From Bacillota bacterium (GTDB lineage Bacteria > Bacillota > Clostridia > Lachnospirales > Lachnospiraceae), in the NCBI GenBank assembly GCA_029558315.1, contig JAKQFQ010000143.1, positions 1 to 34,986 on the forward strand: 34,986 nt of DNA. The letters are read 5' to 3'. Each line of letters begins with the position of its first letter. The first letter of the stretch is position 1. The position numbers and the translations under genes were made by a program. The notes under the pieces are model-generated. The model was not told the origin of the DNA, did not search any database, and worked only from the letters and a program-made list of their open reading frames with translations. Of this stretch, positions 26,690 to 34,986 are shown in pieces.

Positions 26690-26959
26690 GTGACAATTGA
26701 AGAAGTCGTTACAATCATGAGCGATGCGTTATATTGCGTTATTATCACAGCTGCGCCGATCTTATTGGTATCTCTGTGTGTTGGTCTAATTATCAGTATC
26801 TTTCAGACAGTTACTTCTATTCAGGAGCAAACGTTGACCTTTGTTCCCAAAATTATTTGTGTTTTTCTGGCTTTGATGCTGATTGGACATTGGATGTTAA
26901 ATAATATTATCGTGTATATTGAGAAATTGTGGTCCGACTTTAGCGTCTATATTCGGTAG
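26690..26959 (+). CDS. fliQ: Flagellar type III export protein FliQ
   Basis: 89 aa, GTG start; ITAAPILLVSLCVGLIISIFQTVTSIQEQTLTFVPKIICVFLALMLIGHWML. Confidence 0.97.
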   Translation: MTIEEVVTIMSDALYCVIITAAPILLVSLCVGLIISIFQTVTSIQEQTLTFVPKIICVFLALMLIGHWMLNNIIVYIEKLWSDFSVYIR

Positions 26960-26964
26960 GACAG

Positions 26965-27765
26965 GTGGGAGATATGGTTGATTTATCATTTCCAATTGAG
27001 GAATTAGAATATTATCTTCTGATTGCGGTTCGGGTGTCCTGCTTTGTATTTGCGGCACCTTTTTTTGGGATGAATAATACACCGAACTATTTAAAGATTG
27101 GATTTAGTCTGGTAGTGGCTTATTTATTATATGGTGTGATAACACCTCATGTTTATATAGATTATTCCACGCCATTAACTTATGCATCCTATGTTCTGAA
27201 GGAGGCAATTACAGGAATATTGATTGGTCTGGGAGCACAGTTTTGTATGACGATTGTGTCATTTTCCGGTACTTTGGTAGATATGGAAATAGGTTTCTCA
27301 ATGGCCAGTCAAATGGATCCTATGACCAAGCAAAATACTACGTTAACCGGTTTCTATTATCAGTATGCTTTTCTTTTGATTTTCATTGTAACCGGTATGT
27401 ATCGATATCTTCTACAGGCATTGGCAGAAACATTTGCCCTGATTCCGGTTGGTCAGACACAATTTTCTATTCTTGGAATGTATCAGGCATTTGTAAACTT
27501 TATGGTGGATTATATAGCCATTGGATTTCAAATCTGTCTTCCGGTGTTCTGTACCATCCTTTTATTAAATGGAATCCTTGGTATTATGGCGAAGGTATCG
27601 CCTCAAATGAATATGTTTGCAGTTGGTATTCAGATGAAGGTCCTGACAGGACTGGGGGTACTGTTTCTGACAACCGGATTGTTACCGAAAGCGGCCGATT
27701 TCGTTTTTGAAGAAATGAAGATCGTAATCGTTATGTTTGTAAAAGCAATGGGAGGCACAGGGTGA
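26965..27765 (+). CDS. fliR: Flagellar type III export protein FliR
   Basis: Polytopic; FSMASQMDPMTKQNTTLTGFYYQYAFLLIFIVTGMYRYLLQAL...GILGIMAKVSPQMNMFAVGIQMKVLTGL. Alternative ATG start at 26974. Confidence 0.96.
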   Translation: MGDMVDLSFPIEELEYYLLIAVRVSCFVFAAPFFGMNNTPNYLKIGFSLVVAYLLYGVITPHVYIDYSTPLTYASYVLKEAITGILIGLGAQFCMTIVSFSGTLVDMEIGFSMASQMDPMTKQNTTLTGFYYQYAFLLIFIVTGMYRYLLQALAETFALIPVGQTQFSILGMYQAFVNFMVDYIAIGFQICLPVFCTILLLNGILGIMAKVSPQMNMFAVGIQMKVLTGLGVLFLTTGLLPKAADFVFEEMKIVIVMFVKAMGGTG

Positions 27766-28889
27766 GCAGTTACGAATTGAAAATGAATTATAATCTTCAG
27801 TTCTTTGCAAAAGATGGCCCTGGCGGAGAAAAAACAGAAGAGCCTACATCAAAGAAACTCAACGATGCCAGAAAAGAAGGACAGGTTGCAAAGAGTCAGG
27901 AAATAGCAAGCAGTTTTGGACTACTTGCTATGTTTGTTCTGCTGAAGGTGTGGATTCCTACGTTGGGGGAACAGTTTCTGGAACTTTTTTCCGCTTTTTA
28001 CGGCAATTTTAATCAGTTTGTCAAGATGCCTGGCGGAGAACTTGCAGTGAGTGATTATTCGTCCATGATACGAAATGGGTTTAGAACTACATTGGTTATA
28101 CTATTACCTTTTTTGATCGTTGGTTTTGTTGTAGGATTTGTTTCTGATTTGCTGCAGGTAAAATGGAAGCCAACAACAAAACCGTTACAGCCCAAATTCA
28201 ATAAGATGAATCCAATATCCGGTGTGAAACGTATTTTCTCCTTGCAAAAGCTGGTAGATTTACTGAAATCAATTATTAAAATTGCGATAATGTCACTGAT
28301 TGTATATAATGAATTAAAGGAACAATGGCATTTAATATATCTTGTTTATGACATGCCTTTGATGCAGGCTGTTTTAATGGCCGGGGACCTTCTGATTACG
28401 ATCGGGCTAAAGATTTCTCTTTTGTTTGTTATTGTTGCATTTGCTGATTTGATTTTTCAAAAGTGGAAATTCAAAGAAGATATGAAAATGACCAAGCAGG
28501 AAGTAAAGGAAGAATTTAAGAGTACAGAAGGTGATCCGCAAATTAAAGGAAAAATTAAGCAGCGGATGTTTCAGGCTTCCCAGAGAAGAATGATGCAGGA
28601 ATTGCCCAAGGCGGATGTGGTTATTACAAACCCGACGCATTATGCTGTAGCAATCCGATATGATAAAGATCTGGCAGAGGCTCCTGTAGTAATTGCCAAA
28701 GGCGCTGACTATCTGGCACAGAAGATTAAGGATGCGGCCAGAGAAAACAAAATTGAGATTGTTGAGAATAAACCATTGGCAAGATCCCTTTACGCTAATG
28801 TCGAGATTGGTGGACAGGTTCCACCGGAACTATACGTTGCTGTTGCGGAAGTGCTTGCAGCTGTATATCGCGCACAGGGAAAGATTTAG
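27762..28889 (+). CDS. flhB: Flagellar type III export switch protein FlhB
   Basis: GEKTEEPTSKKLNDARKEGQVAKSQEI; autocleavage motif NPTH in VVITNPTHYAVAIRYD. GTG start overlaps the fliR TGA (GTGA). Confidence 0.98.
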   Translation: MSSYELKMNYNLQFFAKDGPGGEKTEEPTSKKLNDARKEGQVAKSQEIASSFGLLAMFVLLKVWIPTLGEQFLELFSAFYGNFNQFVKMPGGELAVSDYSSMIRNGFRTTLVILLPFLIVGFVVGFVSDLLQVKWKPTTKPLQPKFNKMNPISGVKRIFSLQKLVDLLKSIIKIAIMSLIVYNELKEQWHLIYLVYDMPLMQAVLMAGDLLITIGLKISLLFVIVAFADLIFQKWKFKEDMKMTKQEVKEEFKSTEGDPQIKGKIKQRMFQASQRRMMQELPKADVVITNPTHYAVAIRYDKDLAEAPVVIAKGADYLAQKIKDAARENKIEIVENKPLARSLYANVEIGGQVPPELYVAVAEVLAAVYRAQGKI

Positions 28890-28927
28890 GATAGATAAAA
28901 TTCCGGAAAGGAGTTGGAGATACTAAA

Positions 28928-30961
28928 ATGAAGAAAGCTGATATTGGCGTTGCGCTGTATGTACTGGCTGCGTTTGTCATGATGATTGTCCCGGTACCAA
29001 GCGTCCTTCTGGATGTATTGCTGGCTCTTAATATTGCAGTTGCTTTTACGGTTTTATTTGGCTGTATGTTTGCAAAAGAAGTTTTGTCAATGTCGTTCTA
29101 TCCGACTATTTTACTGTTTACCACCATTTTTCGAGTTGCATTAAATATGTCTTCCACCAAGCTGATTCTCTCCACCGGAAGCCCTGGTAATGTAGTCGAA
29201 ACTTTTGGTAATTTTGTAGGCGGCGGAGACCTTGTTATTGGTGTAATCGTCTTTATCATCATGATTATTGTGCAGTTTACGGTAATCAATAAAGGTTCTG
29301 AACGAGTTGCTGAGGTAACCGCAAGATTTACACTGGATGCTATGCCGGGTAAACAGATGGCGATTGATGCCGATCTGAATACAGGGGCAATTACAGACAA
29401 GGAAGCAAAAGAAAGACGAGATAAGATTCAGGACGAAGCAAGCTTCTTTGGTTCCATGGATGGTGCTGTGAAGTTTGTCAAAGGAGATGCGACTGCAGGT
29501 CTGATTATTACAGCTGTTAATATTGTTGGTGGTCTTGCAATGGGAATGCTTCGACAGAATCTTGAATTTGCTGATGCACTGGATAAATATACGATTCTTA
29601 CCATTGGTGATGGACTTGTAAGTCAGATTCCGTCCCTGTTGATATCACTTTCAACCGGTATTCTGGTTACCAAGGGATCAAAAAATGCAGATTTTGGTAC
29701 CGTACTGGTCAGCCAGTTATTCGGTGTCCCGAAGGTACTTTATTTTGTGGGATCTACAATTGCTTTCCTTGGAATTTTTACTCCACTGAGTACGCCAATC
29801 TTTCTTGGCCTTGGTCTGGCTTTTGTCCTGACAGGACGAAACATATCAAAGACGATAAAGACAGAAAGTGTGGAGGCACAGGTTGAGGAGGAAGAGGAAG
29901 CTGCAGAAGAAATCAGACGTCCGGAAAATGTAACTTCCTTACTCCAGGTAGATCCAATCGAGTTGGAATTTGGTTATGGCATCATTCCACTGGCCGATGT
30001 TAGTCAGGGTGGAGATCTTCTGGATCGTGTCGTTATGATACGAAGACAGATTGCATTGGAACTTGGAACGGTTGTTCCAATCATTCGATTACGTGATAAT
30101 ATACAGTTGAATCCTAATCAATATATTATTAAAATAAAGGGGATACAGATTAGCGAGGGTGAGATTTTATTTGACCATTATCTTGCGATGAATCCCGGCT
30201 ATGTTGAGGAGGAGGTTACCGGTATTCCAACAGTGGAACCCTCTTTCCATCTACCGGCAATCTGGATTACGGAAGGACAGCGAGAACGTGCGGAAAGTCT
30301 TGGCTATACCGTAGTTGATCCACCTTCCATTATTGCAACACATTTGACGGAAATCATCCGGCAGCATATTTCAGAACTCCTGACAAGACAGGATGTGCAG
30401 ACTCTGGTTGATAATCTAAAGGAGAGCAATCCGTCGATTGTGGAAGAGTTGATTCCAAAGCTTCTTGGTTTGGGAGAGGTGCAGAAGGTCTTGCAGAATC
30501 TTCTAAAAGAAGAGATTTCAATCAGAGATTTGTTAACTGTATTTGAATCGCTTGCAGATCATGCCACGGCTACACGTGATACGGATTTATTAACTGAATA
30601 TGTAAGACAGACATTAAAAAGAGCCATTTCCAATAAATATTTTACCGGCAATGGCACGGTCAGTGTAGTGACATTAGACCCGAAATTAGAGCAGGAGATT
30701 ATGGGAAGTGTGAAACAGTCTGAGCAGGGAGCTTATATCACATTAGATCCGGAGCGAACCAAAGCAATGATTGAGAGCGTGAGGAAGGAAACGGAGAAGC
30801 TTGATAGTCTTGGGAAGAATCCGATTATCCTGACTTCACCGATTGTACGAATGTATTTTAAGCGATTAACAGAAGATTATTTCAAGGACCTTGTCGTTAT
30901 TTCATATAACGAAGTGGAAGCTGATGTGGAATTACAATCTGTAGGAATGGTGACAGCATAA
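28928..30961 (+). CDS. flhA: Flagellar type III export protein FlhA
   Basis: VPVPSVLLDVLLALNIAVAFTVLF; FRVALNMSSTKLILS; FVKGDATAGLIITAVNIVGGLAMGM. Confidence 0.98.
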   Translation: MKKADIGVALYVLAAFVMMIVPVPSVLLDVLLALNIAVAFTVLFGCMFAKEVLSMSFYPTILLFTTIFRVALNMSSTKLILSTGSPGNVVETFGNFVGGGDLVIGVIVFIIMIIVQFTVINKGSERVAEVTARFTLDAMPGKQMAIDADLNTGAITDKEAKERRDKIQDEASFFGSMDGAVKFVKGDATAGLIITAVNIVGGLAMGMLRQNLEFADALDKYTILTIGDGLVSQIPSLLISLSTGILVTKGSKNADFGTVLVSQLFGVPKVLYFVGSTIAFLGIFTPLSTPIFLGLGLAFVLTGRNISKTIKTESVEAQVEEEEEAAEEIRRPENVTSLLQVDPIELEFGYGIIPLADVSQGGDLLDRVVMIRRQIALELGTVVPIIRLRDNIQLNPNQYIIKIKGIQISEGEILFDHYLAMNPGYVEEEVTGIPTVEPSFHLPAIWITEGQRERAESLGYTVVDPPSIIATHLTEIIRQHISELLTRQDVQTLVDNLKESNPSIVEELIPKLLGLGEVQKVLQNLLKEEISIRDLLTVFESLADHATATRDTDLLTEYVRQTLKRAISNKYFTGNGTVSVVTLDPKLEQEIMGSVKQSEQGAYITLDPERTKAMIESVRKETEKLDSLGKNPIILTSPIVRMYFKRLTEDYFKDLVVISYNEVEADVELQSVGMVTA

Positions 30962-30962
30962 G

Positions 30963-32174
30963 ATGATAATTAAGAAATTTCAAGGAAAAACTGAAGCAGA
31001 GGCAGAGGCACTCGCCAAAAAGGAACTCGGTGAGAATTTCACAATTATTCATGTGAAAAACATTAAACCGACAGGTATTTTACGCATTTTTAAAAGAACG
31101 CTTGTGGAGATGACAGTTGCAAAGGAAGAGGAACTGGAACTGGCGCAGAGTAAACCTGGGGCGGAATCGAAGGGGGAGGTGTCGGTGGAGAAAAAGGATG
31201 ACACAGCATTACAGTCCAAACCGATTGCGCTGATGAAGGATGTTACAGACAAATCCGAAAAGGGTGTGGAAGAGAAATTGGAGAGTATCCAGAATCTTTT
31301 GGAAGAAAAGCTAAAGAAACAGGAAGAAGCACCAAAAGAAAATGTAAAAATGCAGGAAGAGAAAAAAACACAATCCGATGAGCTGCTTGGTTTTGTCAAA
31401 CTTTTGTATAATACAATGCTGGATAATGAAGTGAGTGAGCGTTATGCCAATCAGATGATAGATGAGATTGAGCAGAATTTTAACAAAGATGTGCAGATTG
31501 AGTATGTACTTTCGCATATTTACCAAAAGATGATTCTTAAATTCGGCAAACCGGAAGGAATTACGCCGGCAGCAAAAGGACCCAAGATCATTTACTTTAT
31601 TGGACCTACCGGTGTGGGCAAGACGACAACCTTAGCAAAGATTGCATCACAATTTCGTCTGGCGGAAAACAAGAATATAGCACTGTTTACTACAGATACC
31701 TATAGAATATCTGCAACAGATCAGCTTAAGACTTATGCCAATATCCTTGGCGTTCCGTTCCAGGTCATCTATTCTATTGATGAGATTTTGAGTAATTTTG
31801 AACTGTATAAGGAGTATGATTATATCCTTGTAGATACAGCAGGGCATTCCCATCATAATGCGGAACAGAAGCAGACAATGAATGAATTTATTCATGCATT
31901 TGATGAGAAGGCAGAAACAGAAGTTTATCTTGTGTTATCTACAACAACAAAATATCGGGATCTGATTAGTATAGCTGATTCTTATTCAGAATTAACCAAA
32001 TATAAACTCATTTTTACAAAACTGGATGAGACAACTACCTATGGAAATCTTCTGAATCTTCGATTACATACGATGGCACCGATGAGTTATGTGACTTGTG
32101 GACAGAATGTCCCGGATGATATTGATATGTTTCATCCACAAGAAACAGTCAAGAAATTATTAGGTGGAAAGTAA
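30963..32174 (+). CDS. flhF: Flagellar biosynthesis SRP-like GTPase FlhF
   Basis: MIIKKFQGKTEAEAEALAKKELGENFTIIHVKNIKPTG; P-loop YFIGPTGVGKTTTLAKIA; LVDTAGHSHHN; FTKLDETTTYGNLLNL. Confidence 0.96.
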   Translation: MIIKKFQGKTEAEAEALAKKELGENFTIIHVKNIKPTGILRIFKRTLVEMTVAKEEELELAQSKPGAESKGEVSVEKKDDTALQSKPIALMKDVTDKSEKGVEEKLESIQNLLEEKLKKQEEAPKENVKMQEEKKTQSDELLGFVKLLYNTMLDNEVSERYANQMIDEIEQNFNKDVQIEYVLSHIYQKMILKFGKPEGITPAAKGPKIIYFIGPTGVGKTTTLAKIASQFRLAENKNIALFTTDTYRISATDQLKTYANILGVPFQVIYSIDEILSNFELYKEYDYILVDTAGHSHHNAEQKQTMNEFIHAFDEKAETEVYLVLSTTTKYRDLISIADSYSELTKYKLIFTKLDETTTYGNLLNLRLHTMAPMSYVTCGQNVPDDIDMFHPQETVKKLLGGK

Positions 32175-32208
32175 TTGATTGAATCATTAAGTAGAAAGGA
32201 ATGCTTGT

Positions 32209-33093
32209 ATGGATCAGGCGGAACAGCTTCGTAACATAATAAAAGCAAATAGTCATACCAAGCGACCTTTGGCACGAGTCATAACAGTGACCAGTGGTAA
32301 AGGCGGAGTTGGCAAATCTAATACATCAATTAATCTTGCTTTGCATTTCAAAAAGATGGGAAGGCGAGTGATTATTTTGGATGCAGATTTTGGACTTGCT
32401 AATATTGAGATTATGTTTGGTACAGTTCCAAAACATAATCTTTGCGATTTGATTTATCAGGGAAAAAATATCACGGAAGTAATTACGTGGGGGCCGGGAG
32501 ATGTTGGATTTATTTCCGGCGGCTCGGGAATTGCGGGACTATCCAATCTGAGCAGGGAGTATCTGACGTATATCATTCAGAATCTTGCACAGCTCGATGC
32601 AATTGCTGATGTGATTATAATTGATACCGGAGCCGGAATTTCAGAGGCTGTATTGGAATTTTTGGTGGCCAGCGGAGAAATCCTTTTGGTTACAACACCG
32701 GAACCGACCTCAATCACGGATTCGTATTCTTTACTAAAGGCGTTAAACAGACACCCAAGGTTCTCAAGAGACAATTCGACAATCAAAGTGATTGCGAACA
32801 GAGTTACGACAGAAGAAGAGGGCGTATCATTATTTCGTAAGTTAAATGCTGTTGTTTCACGATATCTTGGATTACCGATTGAATATCTTGGATCGGTTCC
32901 GCAGGATAAAATGCTGGCACAGGCAGTCATGCAGCAGATGCCGGTATCACTTGCACATCCCAATGCAAGGTCAGCTAAGGCGTATGAAGAGATTACTGCG
33001 AAGCTGATGAATAACGAGATTACGGGAAAAATCAATAAGAGAGGAATGGCCGCATTTTTTTCACATATTGTGGCTAATAAGAAGATGCAATGA
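32209..33093 (+). CDS. flhG: Flagellum number/placement MinD-like ATPase FlhG (YlxH/FleN)
   Basis: ITVTSGKGGVGKSNTSINLALHFKKMGRRVIILDADFGLANIEIMFG; follows flhF. Confidence 0.95.
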   Translation: MDQAEQLRNIIKANSHTKRPLARVITVTSGKGGVGKSNTSINLALHFKKMGRRVIILDADFGLANIEIMFGTVPKHNLCDLIYQGKNITEVITWGPGDVGFISGGSGIAGLSNLSREYLTYIIQNLAQLDAIADVIIIDTGAGISEAVLEFLVASGEILLVTTPEPTSITDSYSLLKALNRHPRFSRDNSTIKVIANRVTTEEEGVSLFRKLNAVVSRYLGLPIEYLGSVPQDKMLAQAVMQQMPVSLAHPNARSAKAYEEITAKLMNNEITGKINKRGMAAFFSHIVANKKMQ

Positions 33094-33809
33094 ATGAATT
33101 GGAGAATATTGTACAACCGGGGGAACGAGTTGATCTGCAGACAATATCCATTACCCGGTCTGATGAGGCAGACGAAGAGAGAAAATACTATATTTCGAAA
33201 GTTTATGATATCACAGAGGATCGAATAGAGATTCTGATGCCAATGGAACAGACCAAATTGATTCTGTTGCCGGTAGATGCAGAGTATGATTTATATTTCT
33301 ATGCAAAGAAGGGAATCTACACTTGCAAAGGCAGAGTAACAGAACGTTATAAGAATGAAAGTGTGTATGTGGTTGTCCTTCAGATGATAACAGAACTGAG
33401 CAAGCATCAGCGACGTGAGTATTATCGCTATGGTTGCGTCCTTGGTATGGTATCAAAACAGTTAAAGATGGAAGAAGAAAACGCATATTTACAGGATAAA
33501 TTCATCGAAAAGCTTCCGGAACCACAGGAGAAAAGCGTAATTGTAGATATTAGTGGGGGCGGTTTGCGCTTTGTATCTGCCCAGAGATATGATAATAGTC
33601 GGTTGGTTATATGCAGGTTTGTTTTGACGGTGAAGGTGGAAAGCAAATCCTTTACCTGTGTCGTCAGGGTACTTGGTTCACGACCGGTGGGCAATGGCAC
33701 CAACAATATTGAGTATCGGGGACAGTTTGTTTTCCTTGATAATTTTGATCGGGAATCAATCATCAAGTATATTTTCGAAGAAGAAAGGCGTTTACGTCAT
33801 AGAAGATAA
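33090..33809 (+). CDS. YcgR-like flagellar brake protein with PilZ domain (c-di-GMP binding)
   Basis: N-terminal YcgR-type beta barrel; PilZ motif KHQRREYYR (RxxxR) and DISGGG (DxSxxG). ATG overlaps the flhG TGA. Confidence 0.88.
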   Translation: MNELENIVQPGERVDLQTISITRSDEADEERKYYISKVYDITEDRIEILMPMEQTKLILLPVDAEYDLYFYAKKGIYTCKGRVTERYKNESVYVVVLQMITELSKHQRREYYRYGCVLGMVSKQLKMEEENAYLQDKFIEKLPEPQEKSVIVDISGGGLRFVSAQRYDNSRLVICRFVLTVKVESKSFTCVVRVLGSRPVGNGTNNIEYRGQFVFLDNFDRESIIKYIFEEERRLRHRR

Positions 33810-33838
33810 CCGCAAAAGGGGATAGAAAGGGAATTAAC

Positions 33839-34894
33839 GTGAAAAAAATTTTATTAATTGATGATTCTGCACTCACGAGAAGAATACTGTGTGATATAAT
33901 TGAAGATGACGGAAGGTTTAGTGTAGCAGATCAGGCGACCAATGGACTCGCCGCACTAGACCTGATGGAAAAAAATAAGTACGATGGAATCATTCTTGAC
34001 ATCAACATGCCTAAGATGAACGGACTGGAATTTCTGGCGGAACTCAAGAAACGAGGACGCGTTGAACGGATTATTGTAGTCAGTACAGATACGGCAGATG
34101 GCGCCACAGTAACGATTCAAGCACTTGAACTGGGAGCATTTGATTTTATCCAGAAGCCAAAGAACACATTAGACTCCAGAAAGAAGGAATTCAGAGATCA
34201 TTTCTTTGCAATTCTGGAAGCAGCAGTAAGAGCACCGATTAAAAGACCGGAGAAACGGGTTGATTCTTCAACGACAGAAAAGAAGATTTTAACAGCCCCA
34301 AGAAAGAGCACCGGAGGTAATAAATTGGTTGCAATTGCTTGTTCAACAGGCGGACCCAAAGCATTACAGTCAATTATTCCAAGACTACCGGATAAGATTG
34401 ATGCACCGATTCTAATTGTTCAGCATATGCCGGTTGGATTTACCAAATCTCTTGCTGAGCGTCTGGATCATTTGAGTTCACTTTCTGTGAAAGAAGCGCA
34501 AGAAGATGATGTACTTATGAAAGGACATGTATATCTTGCCCGAGGTGGTATGCACTTAAAATACGAGGAGCAAAAAGGAAGAGGAAGATTATTCTATTCT
34601 GATGAACCCTCAAGAGAAGGTGTTAAGCCCAGTGCAAATTATCTGTATGAATCATTGGAATTAAGTTCTTTTGACGAGATTATATGTGTCGTACTGACAG
34701 GGATGGGAGCCGATGGAACGCAAGGCATTCTCAATCTGGCAGAATATAAAAAACTACATATCATTGCACAGGAGGAGAACTCCTGCACCGTTTATGGTAT
34801 GCCGAAAAGTATTGTTGCAACCGGAAAAGTTGATCAGATCGTTGAATTAGATCAGATCGCCCAGGAAATTTTAACGAATGTGGGGGTACGATAG
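33839..34894 (+). CDS. cheB: Chemotaxis protein-glutamate methylesterase/response regulator CheB
   Basis: GTG start; receiver KILLIDDSALTRRILCDIIED...GIILDINMPKMNGLEFL; methylesterase VAIACSTGGPKALQSIIPRLP...LTGMGADGTQGILNL. Confidence 0.97.
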   Translation: MKKILLIDDSALTRRILCDIIEDDGRFSVADQATNGLAALDLMEKNKYDGIILDINMPKMNGLEFLAELKKRGRVERIIVVSTDTADGATVTIQALELGAFDFIQKPKNTLDSRKKEFRDHFFAILEAAVRAPIKRPEKRVDSSTTEKKILTAPRKSTGGNKLVAIACSTGGPKALQSIIPRLPDKIDAPILIVQHMPVGFTKSLAERLDHLSSLSVKEAQEDDVLMKGHVYLARGGMHLKYEEQKGRGRLFYSDEPSREGVKPSANYLYESLELSSFDEIICVVLTGMGADGTQGILNLAEYKKLHIIAQEENSCTVYGMPKSIVATGKVDQIVELDQIAQEILTNVGVR

Positions 34895-34895
34895 T

Positions 34896-34986
34896 ATGGA
34901 CGTTAGCCAGTATCTTGATATTTTCCTTGATGAGACCAAGGAGCATTTGCAGAATCTGAACACGCAGGTGTTGGAATTGGAACAGG
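34896..34986 (+). CDS. cheA: Chemotaxis histidine kinase CheA, N-terminal fragment (truncated by window)
   Basis: MDVSQYLDIFLDETKEHLQNLNTQVLELEQ...: Hpt-domain start; directly after cheB. Confidence 0.9.
   Translation, partial: MDVSQYLDIFLDETKEHLQNLNTQVLELEQ

Noticed and set aside
27243-27710. 155-aa + strand ORF within fliR
   Set aside because: Out-of-frame with fliR, Tyr/Cys/Ser/Trp-rich with no domain; frame artefact. The same applies to 762-998, 2640-2834, 3040-3234, 10465-10680, 10822-11079, 12832-13083, 15772-15999, 18981-19208, 26412-26693 and 28693-28926.
1-34986. CRISPR arrays, tRNA/rRNA genes, transposases, integrases or defence systems
   Set aside because: No regularly spaced repeats, no cloverleaf or rRNA signatures noticed, and no ORF resembling mobile-element or defence proteins.

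Overview
The window is a low-GC Firmicutes chromosomal segment, probably a motile Lachnospiraceae (Roseburia/Agathobacter-like; inferred from gene content and order only). Essentially all of it is coded on the + strand. Three blocks are visible. (1) 1-5211: the 3' part of a type IV pilus / pseudopilus-like cluster, with a truncated upstream ORF, a PilO-like protein and four consecutive prepilin-like proteins that look like a complete minor-pilin set (GspI/PilV-, GspK/PilX-, GspH/FimT- and GspJ/PilW-like). Two of these are unusually large. (2) 5558-8415: topA and codY, overlapping as TAATG, preceded by a 346-bp AT-rich intergenic region with several inverted repeats. (3) 8673-34986: a long fla/che locus, flgB-flgC-fliE-fliF-fliG-fliH-fliI-fliJ-(MotE/YlxF-like)-fliK-flgD-(TIGR02530-like)-flgE // flbD-motA-motB-fliL-fliM-fliY-fliO-fliP-fliQ-fliR-flhB-flhA-flhF-flhG-(PilZ/YcgR-like)-cheB-cheA (truncated). 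Less routine observations: sigma-A-like promoters before flgB and flbD; a strong hairpin terminator that splits the locus after flgE; two sigma-28-like motifs, one before fliK and one that could drive a ~58-nt terminated transcript after codY; a FlgD with a C-terminal helical module resembling repeats of Firmicutes surface proteins; a FliY linker with a 36-bp repeat; and no cheY at its canonical position. No RNA genes, CRISPR arrays, transposons or prophage were recognised. I found no clearly new defence or biosynthetic system. The pilin cluster and the FlgD fusion are the best candidates for under-described biology.
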